Of a DNA stretch of 6,117 nucleotides, positions 1 through 5,557 are shown piece after piece (the stretch's first letter is position 1; the number at the start of each line of letters is the position of its first letter). The translations under genes and the position numbers were made by a program. Source of the stretch: Nitrospirota bacterium (GTDB taxonomy: Bacteria > NPL-UPA2 > JAGMAN01); contig JAUWHM010000123.1 in the NCBI GenBank assembly GCA_030605915.1, forward strand, positions 1-6,117, written 5' to 3'. The notes beneath the pieces are model-generated. The model was not told the DNA's origin. It made no database searches and worked only from the letters and a program-made list of their open reading frames with translations.

Positions 1-41
1 TTGGGATTTTCATAATCGTCAAGTGCTTTTCCCCGCTAGTT

Positions 42-734
42 CTAACCTATCATCTCTATTTCGAAGTGGGGTTCGGTCTGGCCAACTAAGGCGTCATACT
101 TGGAATTACCATTGACAGATACTCGCTCTGGTCTTGCTCCCATGGTCTTAATCCGCTCCGCATCTGTATCTGATATCATGCTCACCAGGTCTAAATTCTC
201 CAATACCTTACTCCAGAAGAAACGAGTCTTCAGATAACGGCCATATGACCGCTCGGAGATCCTTCCATTAGCCAGCATGGTCTTAACTCCACTGCCCTTG
301 GCTATTCGAAGCAAGTTTGGCCAGAGTTCGGTCTCAGTGGTAATGAAGAGATCCGGTTTGACTTTGCCGAGAACCTTTCCCACTGTCCAGGGAAAATCCA
401 GGGGGCAGTAGATATAGGCGGTGGCTTCTTTGACCATCTTCTTAGCCATCTTCTGGCCGGTCTCGGTGCCAGTAGAAAGAATCAGGCAGGCCCGGGGATA
501 AATTTCCTTGAGTGCTCTTACTATAGAACTGGCAGCAATAACTTCCCCCACCGAGACAGCGTTTATCCAGATGCGAGGCTCGCCCTTCATCTTATCGCGA
601 ATGGGGGTAGGAATGAATCCTAATTTACCTCTGAAACTCATCCGGTATTTGCCGGTAAAGAGCATCTTTCCCAAAAAAAAGGGCACCCCTACCACCGCTC
701 CAATAAGTAACAGAATATTGTAAAGAAGATACAT
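42..734 (-). CDS. waaA: Kdo transferase WaaA/KdtA, N-terminal half only (truncated)
   Basis: The protein resembles 3-deoxy-D-manno-octulosonic acid transferase (glycosyltransferase family 30), which moves Kdo from CMP-Kdo to lipid A precursor at the inner face of the cytoplasmic membrane. Residues 3-22 form a hydrophobic N-terminal anchor. RIWINAVSVGE follows, with Glu64 matching the family's catalytic base. The N-domain landmarks STGTETG (88-93 region), CPLDFPW, ETELWPN (134-140), GRISERS (157-163) and GNSKYD (209-214) are all present. Family members are usually about 420 residues; this one ends at 230, where the C-terminal CMP-Kdo-binding Rossmann domain should begin. The stop is TAG, and neither other frame of the next 41 nt restores recognisable C-domain sequence. 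The ATG start fits the family N-terminus. However, an AAGGA lies directly against it with no spacer, and a GAAGGT lies 14 nt upstream, so initiation is not textbook. The gene sits 68 bp after the hypothetical gene on the same strand. It may be a pseudogene, a split gene or an assembly artefact. Confidence 0.85.
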   Translation of the reverse strand: MYLLYNILLLIGAVVGVPFFLGKMLFTGKYRMSFRGKLGFIPTPIRDKMKGEPRIWINAVSVGEVIAASSIVRALKEIYPRACLILSTGTETGQKMAKKMVKEATAYIYCPLDFPWTVGKVLGKVKPDLFITTETELWPNLLRIAKGSGVKTMLANGRISERSYGRYLKTRFFWSKVLENLDLVSMISDTDAERIKTMGARPERVSVNGNSKYDALVGQTEPHFEIEMIG

Positions 735-802
735 TCCTTGAATTTTTTACCTTCAGGTCTACTTTCCAATTTTCTTTTGTTGAATATAAGTGTGAGATGT
801 GG

Positions 803-1339
803 TTAGAGATCCCCCCTTTTCTGAAGGTCTTCTAAAAACTTCCTCATATCGCCGGGGGCTGATTTAGCAACCATAGCACAGACAAAAATCAGTACAGAAA
901 ACTGCCAGCAATCTTCAGGTCCCACAATTAATGCAGTATAAACATCCTCCTTCATCTCCAGTTGATGAGAGAAATGATTTATGGCCTTGCTTAAAGAGCC
1001 TTCATATACATCAATAGTGGAAGTCTCGTTTGTATATTTCAGGGATGGAAACGATACTCCTCTCACCAGGAGGAAGGTTCTAACTGCATCTTCGTTCACC
1101 TGATAGTCTTGCTCAAATTCAAATCCTTCAAATTGTGGAAAGTTTGGCGGAAGGAAGATGGAGAGCTCATGAACCAATACCTTGCCTTTCCTGACCACTG
1201 TATCACCTATATTTATGGTGGATTCTGCTAAGAATATGTAAGGTAGTTCGGTGGGCTTGAAGGTGAAAAGTGTGCCTGCATGAAACCTTAAGACCTCGGT
1301 CTTTTTTAGAGCCTTTTCCCATTTATGGCGTAGGTCCAT
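803..1339 (-). CDS. Conserved-looking hypothetical protein, 178 aa
   Basis: I cannot assign this protein to a named family. It reads as a soluble cytoplasmic protein with no signal peptide. The N-terminal part (about 1-30) is charged. A beta-rich stretch follows, with PYIFLAES, INIGDTVVRKGKVLV and SIFLPPNFPQFEGFEF (33-76). The middle holds FLLVRGVSFPSLKYTNET (89-106). The C-terminal part is helical, with GPEDCWQFSVLIFVCAMVA (140-158) and then a basic/acidic tail. The Gly-Pro-Glu-Asp-Cys-Trp motif and the PPNFPQFEGF segment look like conserved family signatures. The hydrophobic run at 147-158 is too short for a convincing membrane span. The longest frame begins at a GTG at 1345, but that GTG is part of the best ribosome binding site. 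I therefore start at the ATG two codons later. The gene lies upstream of waaA on the same strand, and its own upstream region faces the palindromic element and the tRNA-Leu gene. Function is unknown. Confidence 0.75.
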   Translation of the reverse strand: MDLRHKWEKALKKTEVLRFHAGTLFTFKPTELPYIFLAESTINIGDTVVRKGKVLVHELSIFLPPNFPQFEGFEFEQDYQVNEDAVRTFLLVRGVSFPSLKYTNETSTIDVYEGSLSKAINHFSHQLEMKEDVYTALIVGPEDCWQFSVLIFVCAMVAKSAPGDMRKFLEDLQKRGDL

Positions 1340-1341
1340 AA

Positions 1342-1348
1342 TCACCTC
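1342..1348 (-). promoter_or_regulatory. Ribosome binding site that decides the start of the hypothetical gene
   Basis: On the minus strand GAGGTGA is followed by TT and then ATG. GAGG stands 5 nt before the ATG at 1337-1339, which is ideal spacing. The upstream in-frame GTG (1343-1345) is embedded in this site and has no good Shine-Dalgarno of its own. Confidence 0.7.
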
Positions 1349-1385
1349 ATCTTTTTTCTCTTATAAGTAATTCACACAGAACCAC

Positions 1386-1415
1386 TTGACTCAAACGCAC
1401 TTTTCGTGCTATGCT
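1386..1415 (+). promoter_or_regulatory. Putative sigma-70 promoter upstream of palindromic element and tRNA-Leu
   Basis: A -35 box TTGACT (1386-1391) is followed after 18 nt by a -10 box TATGCT (1410-1415), each close to consensus. Transcription would begin near 1422 on the plus strand, giving a leader of roughly 138 nt before the tRNA. The spacer holds a small inverted repeat, GCAC-N5-GTGC (1397-1409), which could be an operator or a chance hairpin. No other plus-strand gene is available for it to serve in this window. The call rests on motif match only. Confidence 0.5.
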
Positions 1416-1423
1416 TTTATTTG

Positions 1424-1545
1424 CAATACGGTGAAACAGTACTGCCTCAGCGTTTTTTGCAGCACTTTAGTGTCGGCTGTACGGTGAAACACCGCAAAGC
1501 ACAGCCGAAGCACCGCAAAGCAGTGCTGCTTCGCTAGCAGTATTG
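1424..1545. repeat. Nested palindromic element (MITE-like or structured leader RNA)
   Basis: This noncoding stretch folds on itself through a series of nested inverted repeats. The outermost pair is CAATAC (1424-1429) with GTATTG (1540-1545), in competition with TACTGC (1440-1445) and GCAGTA (1537-1542). Inside these are AGCG (1449-1452) with CGCT (1532-1535), and GCAGCACT (1459-1466) with AGTGCTGC (1522-1529). Next come CGGCTGT (1474-1480) with ACAGCCG (1501-1507). The core is GGTG-AAA-CACC (1483-1493). It also holds direct repeats: TACGGTGAAACA at 1427-1438 and 1480-1491, and CACCGCAAAGCA at 1490-1501 and 1511-1522. It starts almost exactly where the promoter at 1386-1415 should initiate. 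It could be a miniature mobile element, a regulatory leader, or a small RNA. I see no clear target-site duplication and no open reading frame of interest. Confidence 0.6.
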
Positions 1546-1559
1546 GCCAAAGGCCGGTA

Positions 1560-1646
1560 GCCGGAGTGGCGGAACTGGAAGACGCGCCGGACTCAAAATC
1601 CGGTGGGGCTTAACACCCCGTGAGGGTTCGACCCCCTCCTCCGGCA
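1560..1646 (+). tRNA. tRNA-Leu, anticodon CAA
   Basis: An 87-nt class II tRNA. The acceptor stem pairs GCCGGAG (1560-1566) with CTCCGGC (1639-1645), with A1646 as discriminator. The anticodon stem CCGGA/TCCGG encloses the loop CTCAAAA, giving anticodon CAA, which reads UUG. A long variable arm is formed by GGGG and CCCC around CTTAACA, as expected for tRNA-Leu. The T-arm is GAGGG-TTCGACC-CCCTC (1622-1638). The CCA end is not encoded, since CTTA follows the discriminator, so a CCA-adding enzyme is needed. Just upstream, GGCC-AAA-GGCC (1545-1555) forms a small hairpin, and GCCGG is repeated at 1553-1557 and 1560-1564. It is the only plus-strand gene in the window. Confidence 0.97.
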
Positions 1647-1670
1647 CTTAAGAATATCGGAACTTCAATG

Positions 1671-1740
1671 ACCCCTCTTCTTAAATCCTCTCCTACCCCA
1701 AAGGGCACAGGCCAGAGGGGAGAGGGAAGGGTGAGGGGGA
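1671..1740. repeat. C/G-rich palindromic intergenic repeat, copy B (degenerate)
   Basis: The right arm (1717-1738) is, as its reverse complement, identical to the left part of the copy at 3096-3118 except for one missing base. The left arm (from 1672) is a decayed partner that keeps CCCCTC and CCTCTCC. The arms enclose about 20 nt. It lies between the convergent 3' ends of tRNA-Leu (plus) and the Gfo/Idh/MocA gene (minus). It could act as a transcription-blocking hairpin for both, though no run of T follows it. This composition is typical of short palindromes scattered between genes in many environmental bacterial genomes. Confidence 0.7.
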
Positions 1741-1749
1741 ATATCTTGT

Positions 1750-2922
1750 CTATCGCCCTTTAATCCAGGACGGTAGGGAAGGAATCTCCACTACTTTGCC
1801 TCCGGCCCGCATAGACTCTGTGGCAGCACAGCCCACCGCTACGCTCATTCGACCGGCTACAGGTGTGGCAACCGGTTCCTTGCCGGTAATGAGCATATCA
1901 ATAAAATCCCGGCAAATAACCGGATCTGCCCCGCCATGCTCACCTTCAGCCGGTTTTACATCGTAAGTGCGATTTGATAAGTTTTTCCACTTCTTAGACT
2001 GGTTGCGAGTAAGAACAGTTACTTTGAATTGGTCATCCAGATTTTCCACCCTTCCTTCTGTCCCTATGAACGTATAATTTCGGAAGTAATCAGGGGCAAA
2101 ATGGCATTGAGAGTAGGTGGCTTTAACACCGTTTTCAAGCTCCATTATAACCGTGCTGTTATCCTCCACATCCACCTCTTTCCTGAAAGCACAATACTGA
2201 TGATAGGGCCGTATCTGGAACTCATTGCATTTATCTCGCTCCGGGCATGTCGGACACTCAAGGTCATTTGGTTTATCTCCTCCATAAAAGTCAAGACTGC
2301 CGAAAGCAGCCACCCGTTTTGTGTAACTGTTAGAGATCCAGTGTATCATGTCAAAGTCGTGAGATGCTTTCTGAAGCAAAAGGCTGGTGGTGTTCTTACG
2401 ATTGGCCATCCAGTTATGGTAATACCACTCCCCGCCGTGCCCAACAAAGTGTCTTACCCAGACTGCCTTGACTTCACCAATTACCCCCGAGCCAACAATC
2501 TCTTTCATGCAGCGGAATATGTTCATATAGCGCATATTGAAACCAACCATCAGATGCTTCCCAGACTTGTGCCATGCTTCAAGGATGCGATCACATCCTT
2601 CCGTTGTAATTGTCAGCGGTTTCTCACAAAATACATCTTTACCGGCTTCCAGAGCAGCAATAGCATGCTCTTCATGACAGAAATCAGGAGATGTAACTGC
2701 AACCGCATCAACGTCGCTACGTTTTAAGATCTCTTGATAGTTGGTTGATACAAAGACCGATGGGCCCATCCTTTCTTTGAAACCGAATAGAAATTTCTCA
2801 TTAATGTCCGCACCGGCAACAACAATGGATTTCCCGTCCGGCTGATGCCAATGGTTGGCAATCATCCCTCTACCACTCAGCCCGATTACTCCAATTCTTA
2901 CTTTTTCCCTTGTACCACTCAT
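1750..2922 (-). CDS. Gfo/Idh/MocA family oxidoreductase
   Basis: This is a 390-residue NAD(P)-dependent oxidoreductase of the glucose-fructose oxidoreductase/inositol dehydrogenase family, probably acting on a sugar or sugar derivative in the cytoplasm; the substrate is not deducible. The N-terminal Rossmann fold shows RIGVIGLSGRG (9-19) for dinucleotide binding. An acidic residue after the second strand (GADI, 37-40) suggests NAD. SPDFCHEEH follows, then the family's CEKPL (99-103) with its conserved lysine. The C-terminal alpha/beta domain has KASHDFDMIHW (185-195), where the His and Asp match the usual catalytic positions. A cysteine cluster (Cys223, Cys226, Cys232, Cys244) could bind a metal. 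Similar clusters occur in one branch of the family. Length is normal for the family. The ATG at 2922 has AGGAGG 7 nt upstream. The gene lies 54 nt downstream of tRNA-Lys on the same strand and may be read through from it. No transporter or sugar-catabolic neighbours are present to suggest a substrate. Confidence 0.92.
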   Translation of the reverse strand: MSGTREKVRIGVIGLSGRGMIANHWHQPDGKSIVVAGADINEKFLFGFKERMGPSVFVSTNYQEILKRSDVDAVAVTSPDFCHEEHAIAALEAGKDVFCEKPLTITTEGCDRILEAWHKSGKHLMVGFNMRYMNIFRCMKEIVGSGVIGEVKAVWVRHFVGHGGEWYYHNWMANRKNTTSLLLQKASHDFDMIHWISNSYTKRVAAFGSLDFYGGDKPNDLECPTCPERDKCNEFQIRPYHQYCAFRKEVDVEDNSTVIMELENGVKATYSQCHFAPDYFRNYTFIGTEGRVENLDDQFKVTVLTRNQSKKWKNLSNRTYDVKPAEGEHGGADPVICRDFIDMLITGKEPVATPVAGRMSVAVGCAATESMRAGGKVVEIPSLPSWIKGR

Positions 2923-2976
2923 GCCCTAACCTCCTGGCTTTTCAGTTACACATCACTATCCCTCTACAAAATGAAG

Positions 2977-3049
2977 TGAGCCGCCTGGGGATCGAACCCA
3001 GTACACCCGGCTTAAAAGGCCGGTACTCTACCAGATGAGTTAGCGGCCC
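2977..3049 (-). tRNA. tRNA-Lys, anticodon TTT
   Basis: A 73-nt tRNA on the minus strand. The acceptor stem pairs GGGCCGC with GCGGCTC (one G-U pair), and the discriminator is A. The D-stem is ACTC/GAGT around a loop with GG. The anticodon stem CCGGC/GCCGG encloses CTTTTAA, giving anticodon TTT for lysine. The T-arm is CTGGG-TTCGATC-CCCAG. The CCA end is not encoded. It lies 97 nt downstream of purA and just upstream of the oxidoreductase gene. A TATTAT sits 6 nt before the mature 5' end but has no convincing -35 partner, so I do not call a promoter. Confidence 0.97.
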
Positions 3050-3095
3050 GGTAAAATAATATCAAAAAGACAAACACTCTCATACTATTAAATTA

Positions 3096-3133
3096 CCCCT
3101 CACCCTTACCCTCTCCCCCAGGGGAGAGGGTAA
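3096..3133. repeat. C/G-rich palindromic intergenic repeat, copy A
   Basis: A perfect inverted repeat of 13 bp per arm (3106-3118 and 3121-3133), separated by 2 nt, is preceded by CCCCTCACCC (3096-3105). The left 23 nt match the reverse complement of the better arm of the copy at 1671-1740, with one extra base. It lies 13 nt beyond the purA stop codon and before tRNA-Lys. Read on the minus strand it could form a strong hairpin that ends or attenuates purA transcription. It lacks a U-tract, so I do not call it an intrinsic terminator. Confidence 0.75.
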
Positions 3134-3146
3134 TAAAAGGGAATTC

Positions 3147-4436
3147 CTATACAATTAAATCCTTTAAGGTAATGGTTTGGTCTCTCTTGGGTCCTACTGA
3201 AATGAGAGAAATTTCGGTATTCAATAACTCACTTAGCCTTTCTAAATATCTCTTTGCTTTCTGAGGAAGCTGCTGGTAGTCTTTGACCCGGGAGATATCC
3301 TCCTTCCACCCTTCCACCTCCTCGTAAACAGGTTCACATTGCTGGACGACCTGGAGTAGAGCGGGGAAATCTTCTAATATCCCTCCCTGGTGCTTGTATC
3401 CAACGCATATCTTAATTTTCTCTAAGTCATCCAGCACATCCAGCTTGGTAATGGCCAGGCTGGACAGTCCGTTTACTCTAACGGCATGCCGCACAATGAC
3501 GGCATCAAACCAGCCGCATCTTCTTGGCCTACCGGTAGTAGCTCCATATTCTTTGCCGTGCAGCCTTATCTCCTCTTCAAATTCGGGGGAGAATTGGGTA
3601 GGGAATGGGCCTTCCCCCACCCGGGTAGTATAGGCCTTGGTCACTCCCAGGACGGCTTCGATCTTAGTTGGTCCAATCCCCAGGCCGGTGCACGCCGCTC
3701 CGGCAATTGGATTGGAAGCAGTAACATAGGGATATGTTCCAAAGTCAATGTCCAGTAATGTCCCCTGAGCTCCCTCAAAGAGAACATTTTTTCCCTCATC
3801 GATGGCCTGATTGAGAAGTCGAGAGGTGTTAGTCACACAGTCTTTAATCTTTTCACCGTATGACAGATACTCTTCTAAGATACCTTCTTTGCTTATTCCG
3901 TCTCGATTATAGAATTTCTCCAACAGGTAATTCTTCTCTTCCAAATTTATCTCTAATTTGTGCTGAAAGGTCTCTTTATTAAGGAGGTCAATCATCCGGA
4001 TTCCCACCCGGGCTGTTTTATCACTGTAAGTAGTGCCGATACCTCTGCCGGTTGTTCCTAACCTTCCTTTACCCCGTCTTTTATCTATAATCTGGTCCAG
4101 GATTTTGTGATAGGGCATAGTCAGGTGAGCATTTTCGCTAACGAAGAGATTCTTGTCAAATTTTACTCCCTTACCCTTGAGATAATCCATTTCCTCAACG
4201 AGATCCTTAAGGTCAATGACAACCCCGTTCCCAATGACGCATTGCTTCCCCGCTCTAAGTATTCCGGAGGGAATTAGATGGAAAATGAACTCCTCTTCCC
4301 CAACCACAACGGTATGTCCAGCATTGGCCCCTCCCTGAAAGCGGGCAATGATATCTGCTCCTTCAGCCAGGATGTCAATTATCTTGCCTTTTCCCTCATC
4401 ACCCCATTGAGTGCCAACTACTACTAAATTAGACAT
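3147..4436 (-). CDS. purA: Adenylosuccinate synthetase
   Basis: PurA joins IMP and aspartate, using GTP, to make adenylosuccinate, the first committed step from IMP to AMP, in the cytoplasm. The 429 residues match the usual bacterial length and the protein is complete. QWGDEGKGK (10-18) is the first family signature, with catalytic Asp13; His41 in NAGHTV is the second catalytic residue. GRGIGTTYSDKTAR (130-143) is the second signature, with Lys140. GAQGTLLDID (222-231) and TTGRPRRCGW (300-309) contribute to the IMP and aspartate sites. TKLDVLD (330-336) and SVGPKRDQTI (413-422) build the GTP pocket. The second signature reads Gly-Thr-Thr-Tyr where most homologues have Gly-Pro-Ala/Cys-Tyr, a mild variation. 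The ATG has AAGGAG 5 nt upstream, overlapping the stop codon of the isocitrate dehydrogenase gene 9 nt away, so the two genes are very likely co-transcribed and translationally linked. Nothing suggests loss of function. Confidence 0.98.
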   Translation of the reverse strand: MSNLVVVGTQWGDEGKGKIIDILAEGADIIARFQGGANAGHTVVVGEEEFIFHLIPSGILRAGKQCVIGNGVVIDLKDLVEEMDYLKGKGVKFDKNLFVSENAHLTMPYHKILDQIIDKRRGKGRLGTTGRGIGTTYSDKTARVGIRMIDLLNKETFQHKLEINLEEKNYLLEKFYNRDGISKEGILEEYLSYGEKIKDCVTNTSRLLNQAIDEGKNVLFEGAQGTLLDIDFGTYPYVTASNPIAGAACTGLGIGPTKIEAVLGVTKAYTTRVGEGPFPTQFSPEFEEEIRLHGKEYGATTGRPRRCGWFDAVIVRHAVRVNGLSSLAITKLDVLDDLEKIKICVGYKHQGGILEDFPALLQVVQQCEPVYEEVEGWKEDISRVKDYQQLPQKAKRYLERLSELLNTEISLISVGPKRDQTITLKDLIV

Positions 4437-4445
4437 AAAGACTCC

Positions 4446-5528
4446 TTAACTACGAAGCGCTTTTATGATTGCCTCGCCCATCTCAGATGTCCCCACCGCT
4501 GTTGGGTCATCCAGATGAGGCTTTAAATCATAAGTCACACACTTACCTTCCTCGATGACTTTAGCCACGGCTCCCTCTAATCTCCGGGCGGCCTCCTCCT
4601 CTCCGATATGACAGAGCATCATTGCCCCGGAGAGGACGATAGCGGTGGGATTGACCTTATTCATCCCCTTGTACTTGGGAGCGCTACCGTGAGTTGGCTC
4701 AAAGACAGCTATTTCCTCACCGATATTTGCTCCCGGGGAAACTCCCAGTCCGCCTACCAAACCAGCACAGAGGTCGGAGATTATATCTCCATACAAGTTT
4801 GGTAAGACTAAGACATCATAAATTTCAGGTTTCTGCACAAGCTGCATGCACATATTATCCACTATTCTGTCTTCAAATTCAACCCTTGAATAGTCCTCGG
4901 CTACTTTTCGGGCTACCTCCAGGAACAATCCATCAGAAAATTTCATTATATTTGCCTTGTGCACAGCAGTGACTTTCCTTCTGCCATTCGCTCTCGCATA
5001 CTCAAAGGCAAAGCGGACAATTCTCTTAGAGGCTCCCTCTGAGATGGGCTTAATGCTTATGCCTGAATCCTGCCTGATCCTATTTCCCTTAAGGGCCTCA
5101 ATTTCTTCTATCAAAGAGATGGTTCCCTTCGACTCTTTTTCAAACTCAATCCCGGCATAAAGGTCCTCGGTGTTTTCCCTGATCACCACCAAATCTATAT
5201 CCTTATATTTCGACCTAACCCCGGGATAAGATTTGCAGGGCCGCACACAGGCGAAAAGTTCCAGTTTCTTTCGGAGGGCTACATTTGCACTTCTAAATCC
5301 TCTTCCTACTGGTGTAGTTATGGGACCTTTCAGGGCTACCTTATTCCTCATGATTGACTCAAGAACACTATCTGGCAGAGGAGTTCCCTGCTTGCCCAGG
5401 GTTTCTGCACCCGCCCTGACCTCCTCCCAGTTGATTTTCACTCCAGTTGCCTCGATGCATTTCCTGGCCACTTCACTGATTTCCGGCCCCACTCCATCCC
5501 CGGGAATAAAAGTAATTTTATAGCTCAT
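4446..5528 (-). CDS. icd: Isocitrate dehydrogenase (isocitrate/isopropylmalate dehydrogenase family)
   Basis: This 360-residue enzyme oxidatively decarboxylates a 2-hydroxy acid, most likely isocitrate to 2-oxoglutarate. The substrate loop reads FRSANVALRKKLELFACVRP (78-97). Ser80 and Asn82 match the isocitrate-specific Ser113 and Asn115 of the E. coli enzyme, and Arg86, Arg96 and Arg117 match the carboxylate-binding arginines. Isopropylmalate dehydrogenases instead carry a leucine-rich loop here. Tyr124 and Lys191 are the catalytic pair, and Asp224, Asp248 and Asp252 bind the metal. The family signature runs from Asn244 to Gly270. The cofactor loop HGSAPKYKG (280-288) has Lys-Tyr, as in NADP enzymes, rather than Asp-Ile. 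Tyr333 is also kept, but the E. coli Arg395 position is Pro337, so cofactor choice is uncertain. GAGG stands 5 nt before the ATG. It follows the LeuD-like gene by 29 nt and precedes purA by 9 nt. Homoisocitrate dehydrogenase or LeuB activity is less likely but not excluded. Confidence 0.88.
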   Translation of the reverse strand: MSYKITFIPGDGVGPEISEVARKCIEATGVKINWEEVRAGAETLGKQGTPLPDSVLESIMRNKVALKGPITTPVGRGFRSANVALRKKLELFACVRPCKSYPGVRSKYKDIDLVVIRENTEDLYAGIEFEKESKGTISLIEEIEALKGNRIRQDSGISIKPISEGASKRIVRFAFEYARANGRRKVTAVHKANIMKFSDGLFLEVARKVAEDYSRVEFEDRIVDNMCMQLVQKPEIYDVLVLPNLYGDIISDLCAGLVGGLGVSPGANIGEEIAVFEPTHGSAPKYKGMNKVNPTAIVLSGAMMLCHIGEEEAARRLEGAVAKVIEEGKCVTYDLKPHLDDPTAVGTSEMGEAIIKALRS

Positions 5529-5557
5529 GATATCCTCGCCACGCTCGGAATCTTATT

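Noticed and set aside
508..723. Plus-strand 71-codon open frame opposite waaA
   Set aside because: It is antisense to the conserved WaaA N-terminal domain and resembles no known protein.
1346..1395. Minus-strand promoter for the hypothetical gene (TATAAG near 1360)
   Set aside because: The only -35-like hexamer (TTGAGT) is 23 nt away, which is too far for a sigma-70 promoter.
1440..1458. Intrinsic terminator suggested by the T6 run at 1453-1458
   Set aside because: The only hairpin upstream (GCAATAC with GTACTGC) has a mismatch and ends 7 nt before the T run, and the run itself is inside the larger palindrome.
1490..1522. Possible CRISPR-like repeat, since CACCGCAAAGCA occurs twice 21 nt apart
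   Set aside because: There are only two copies, the 9-nt gap between them is far too short to be a spacer, and both fall inside the palindromic element.
2029..2727. Plus-strand 232-codon open frame opposite the oxidoreductase gene
   Set aside because: It is antisense to a well-conserved gene, has no recognisable motifs, and its composition follows the complementary frame of the real gene.
3106..3133. Intrinsic terminator for purA
   Set aside because: The hairpin is perfect and strong but has no T-tract on the minus-strand exit side, and it belongs to a dispersed repeat family. Kept only as a repeat that may affect transcription.
3394..3758. Two plus-strand open frames opposite purA
   Set aside because: They are shadows of the purA coding strand, with low-complexity translation and no supporting ribosome binding site or motif.
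4608..5523. Several short plus-strand open frames opposite the isocitrate dehydrogenase gene
   Set aside because: All are antisense shadows of a confidently identified gene.
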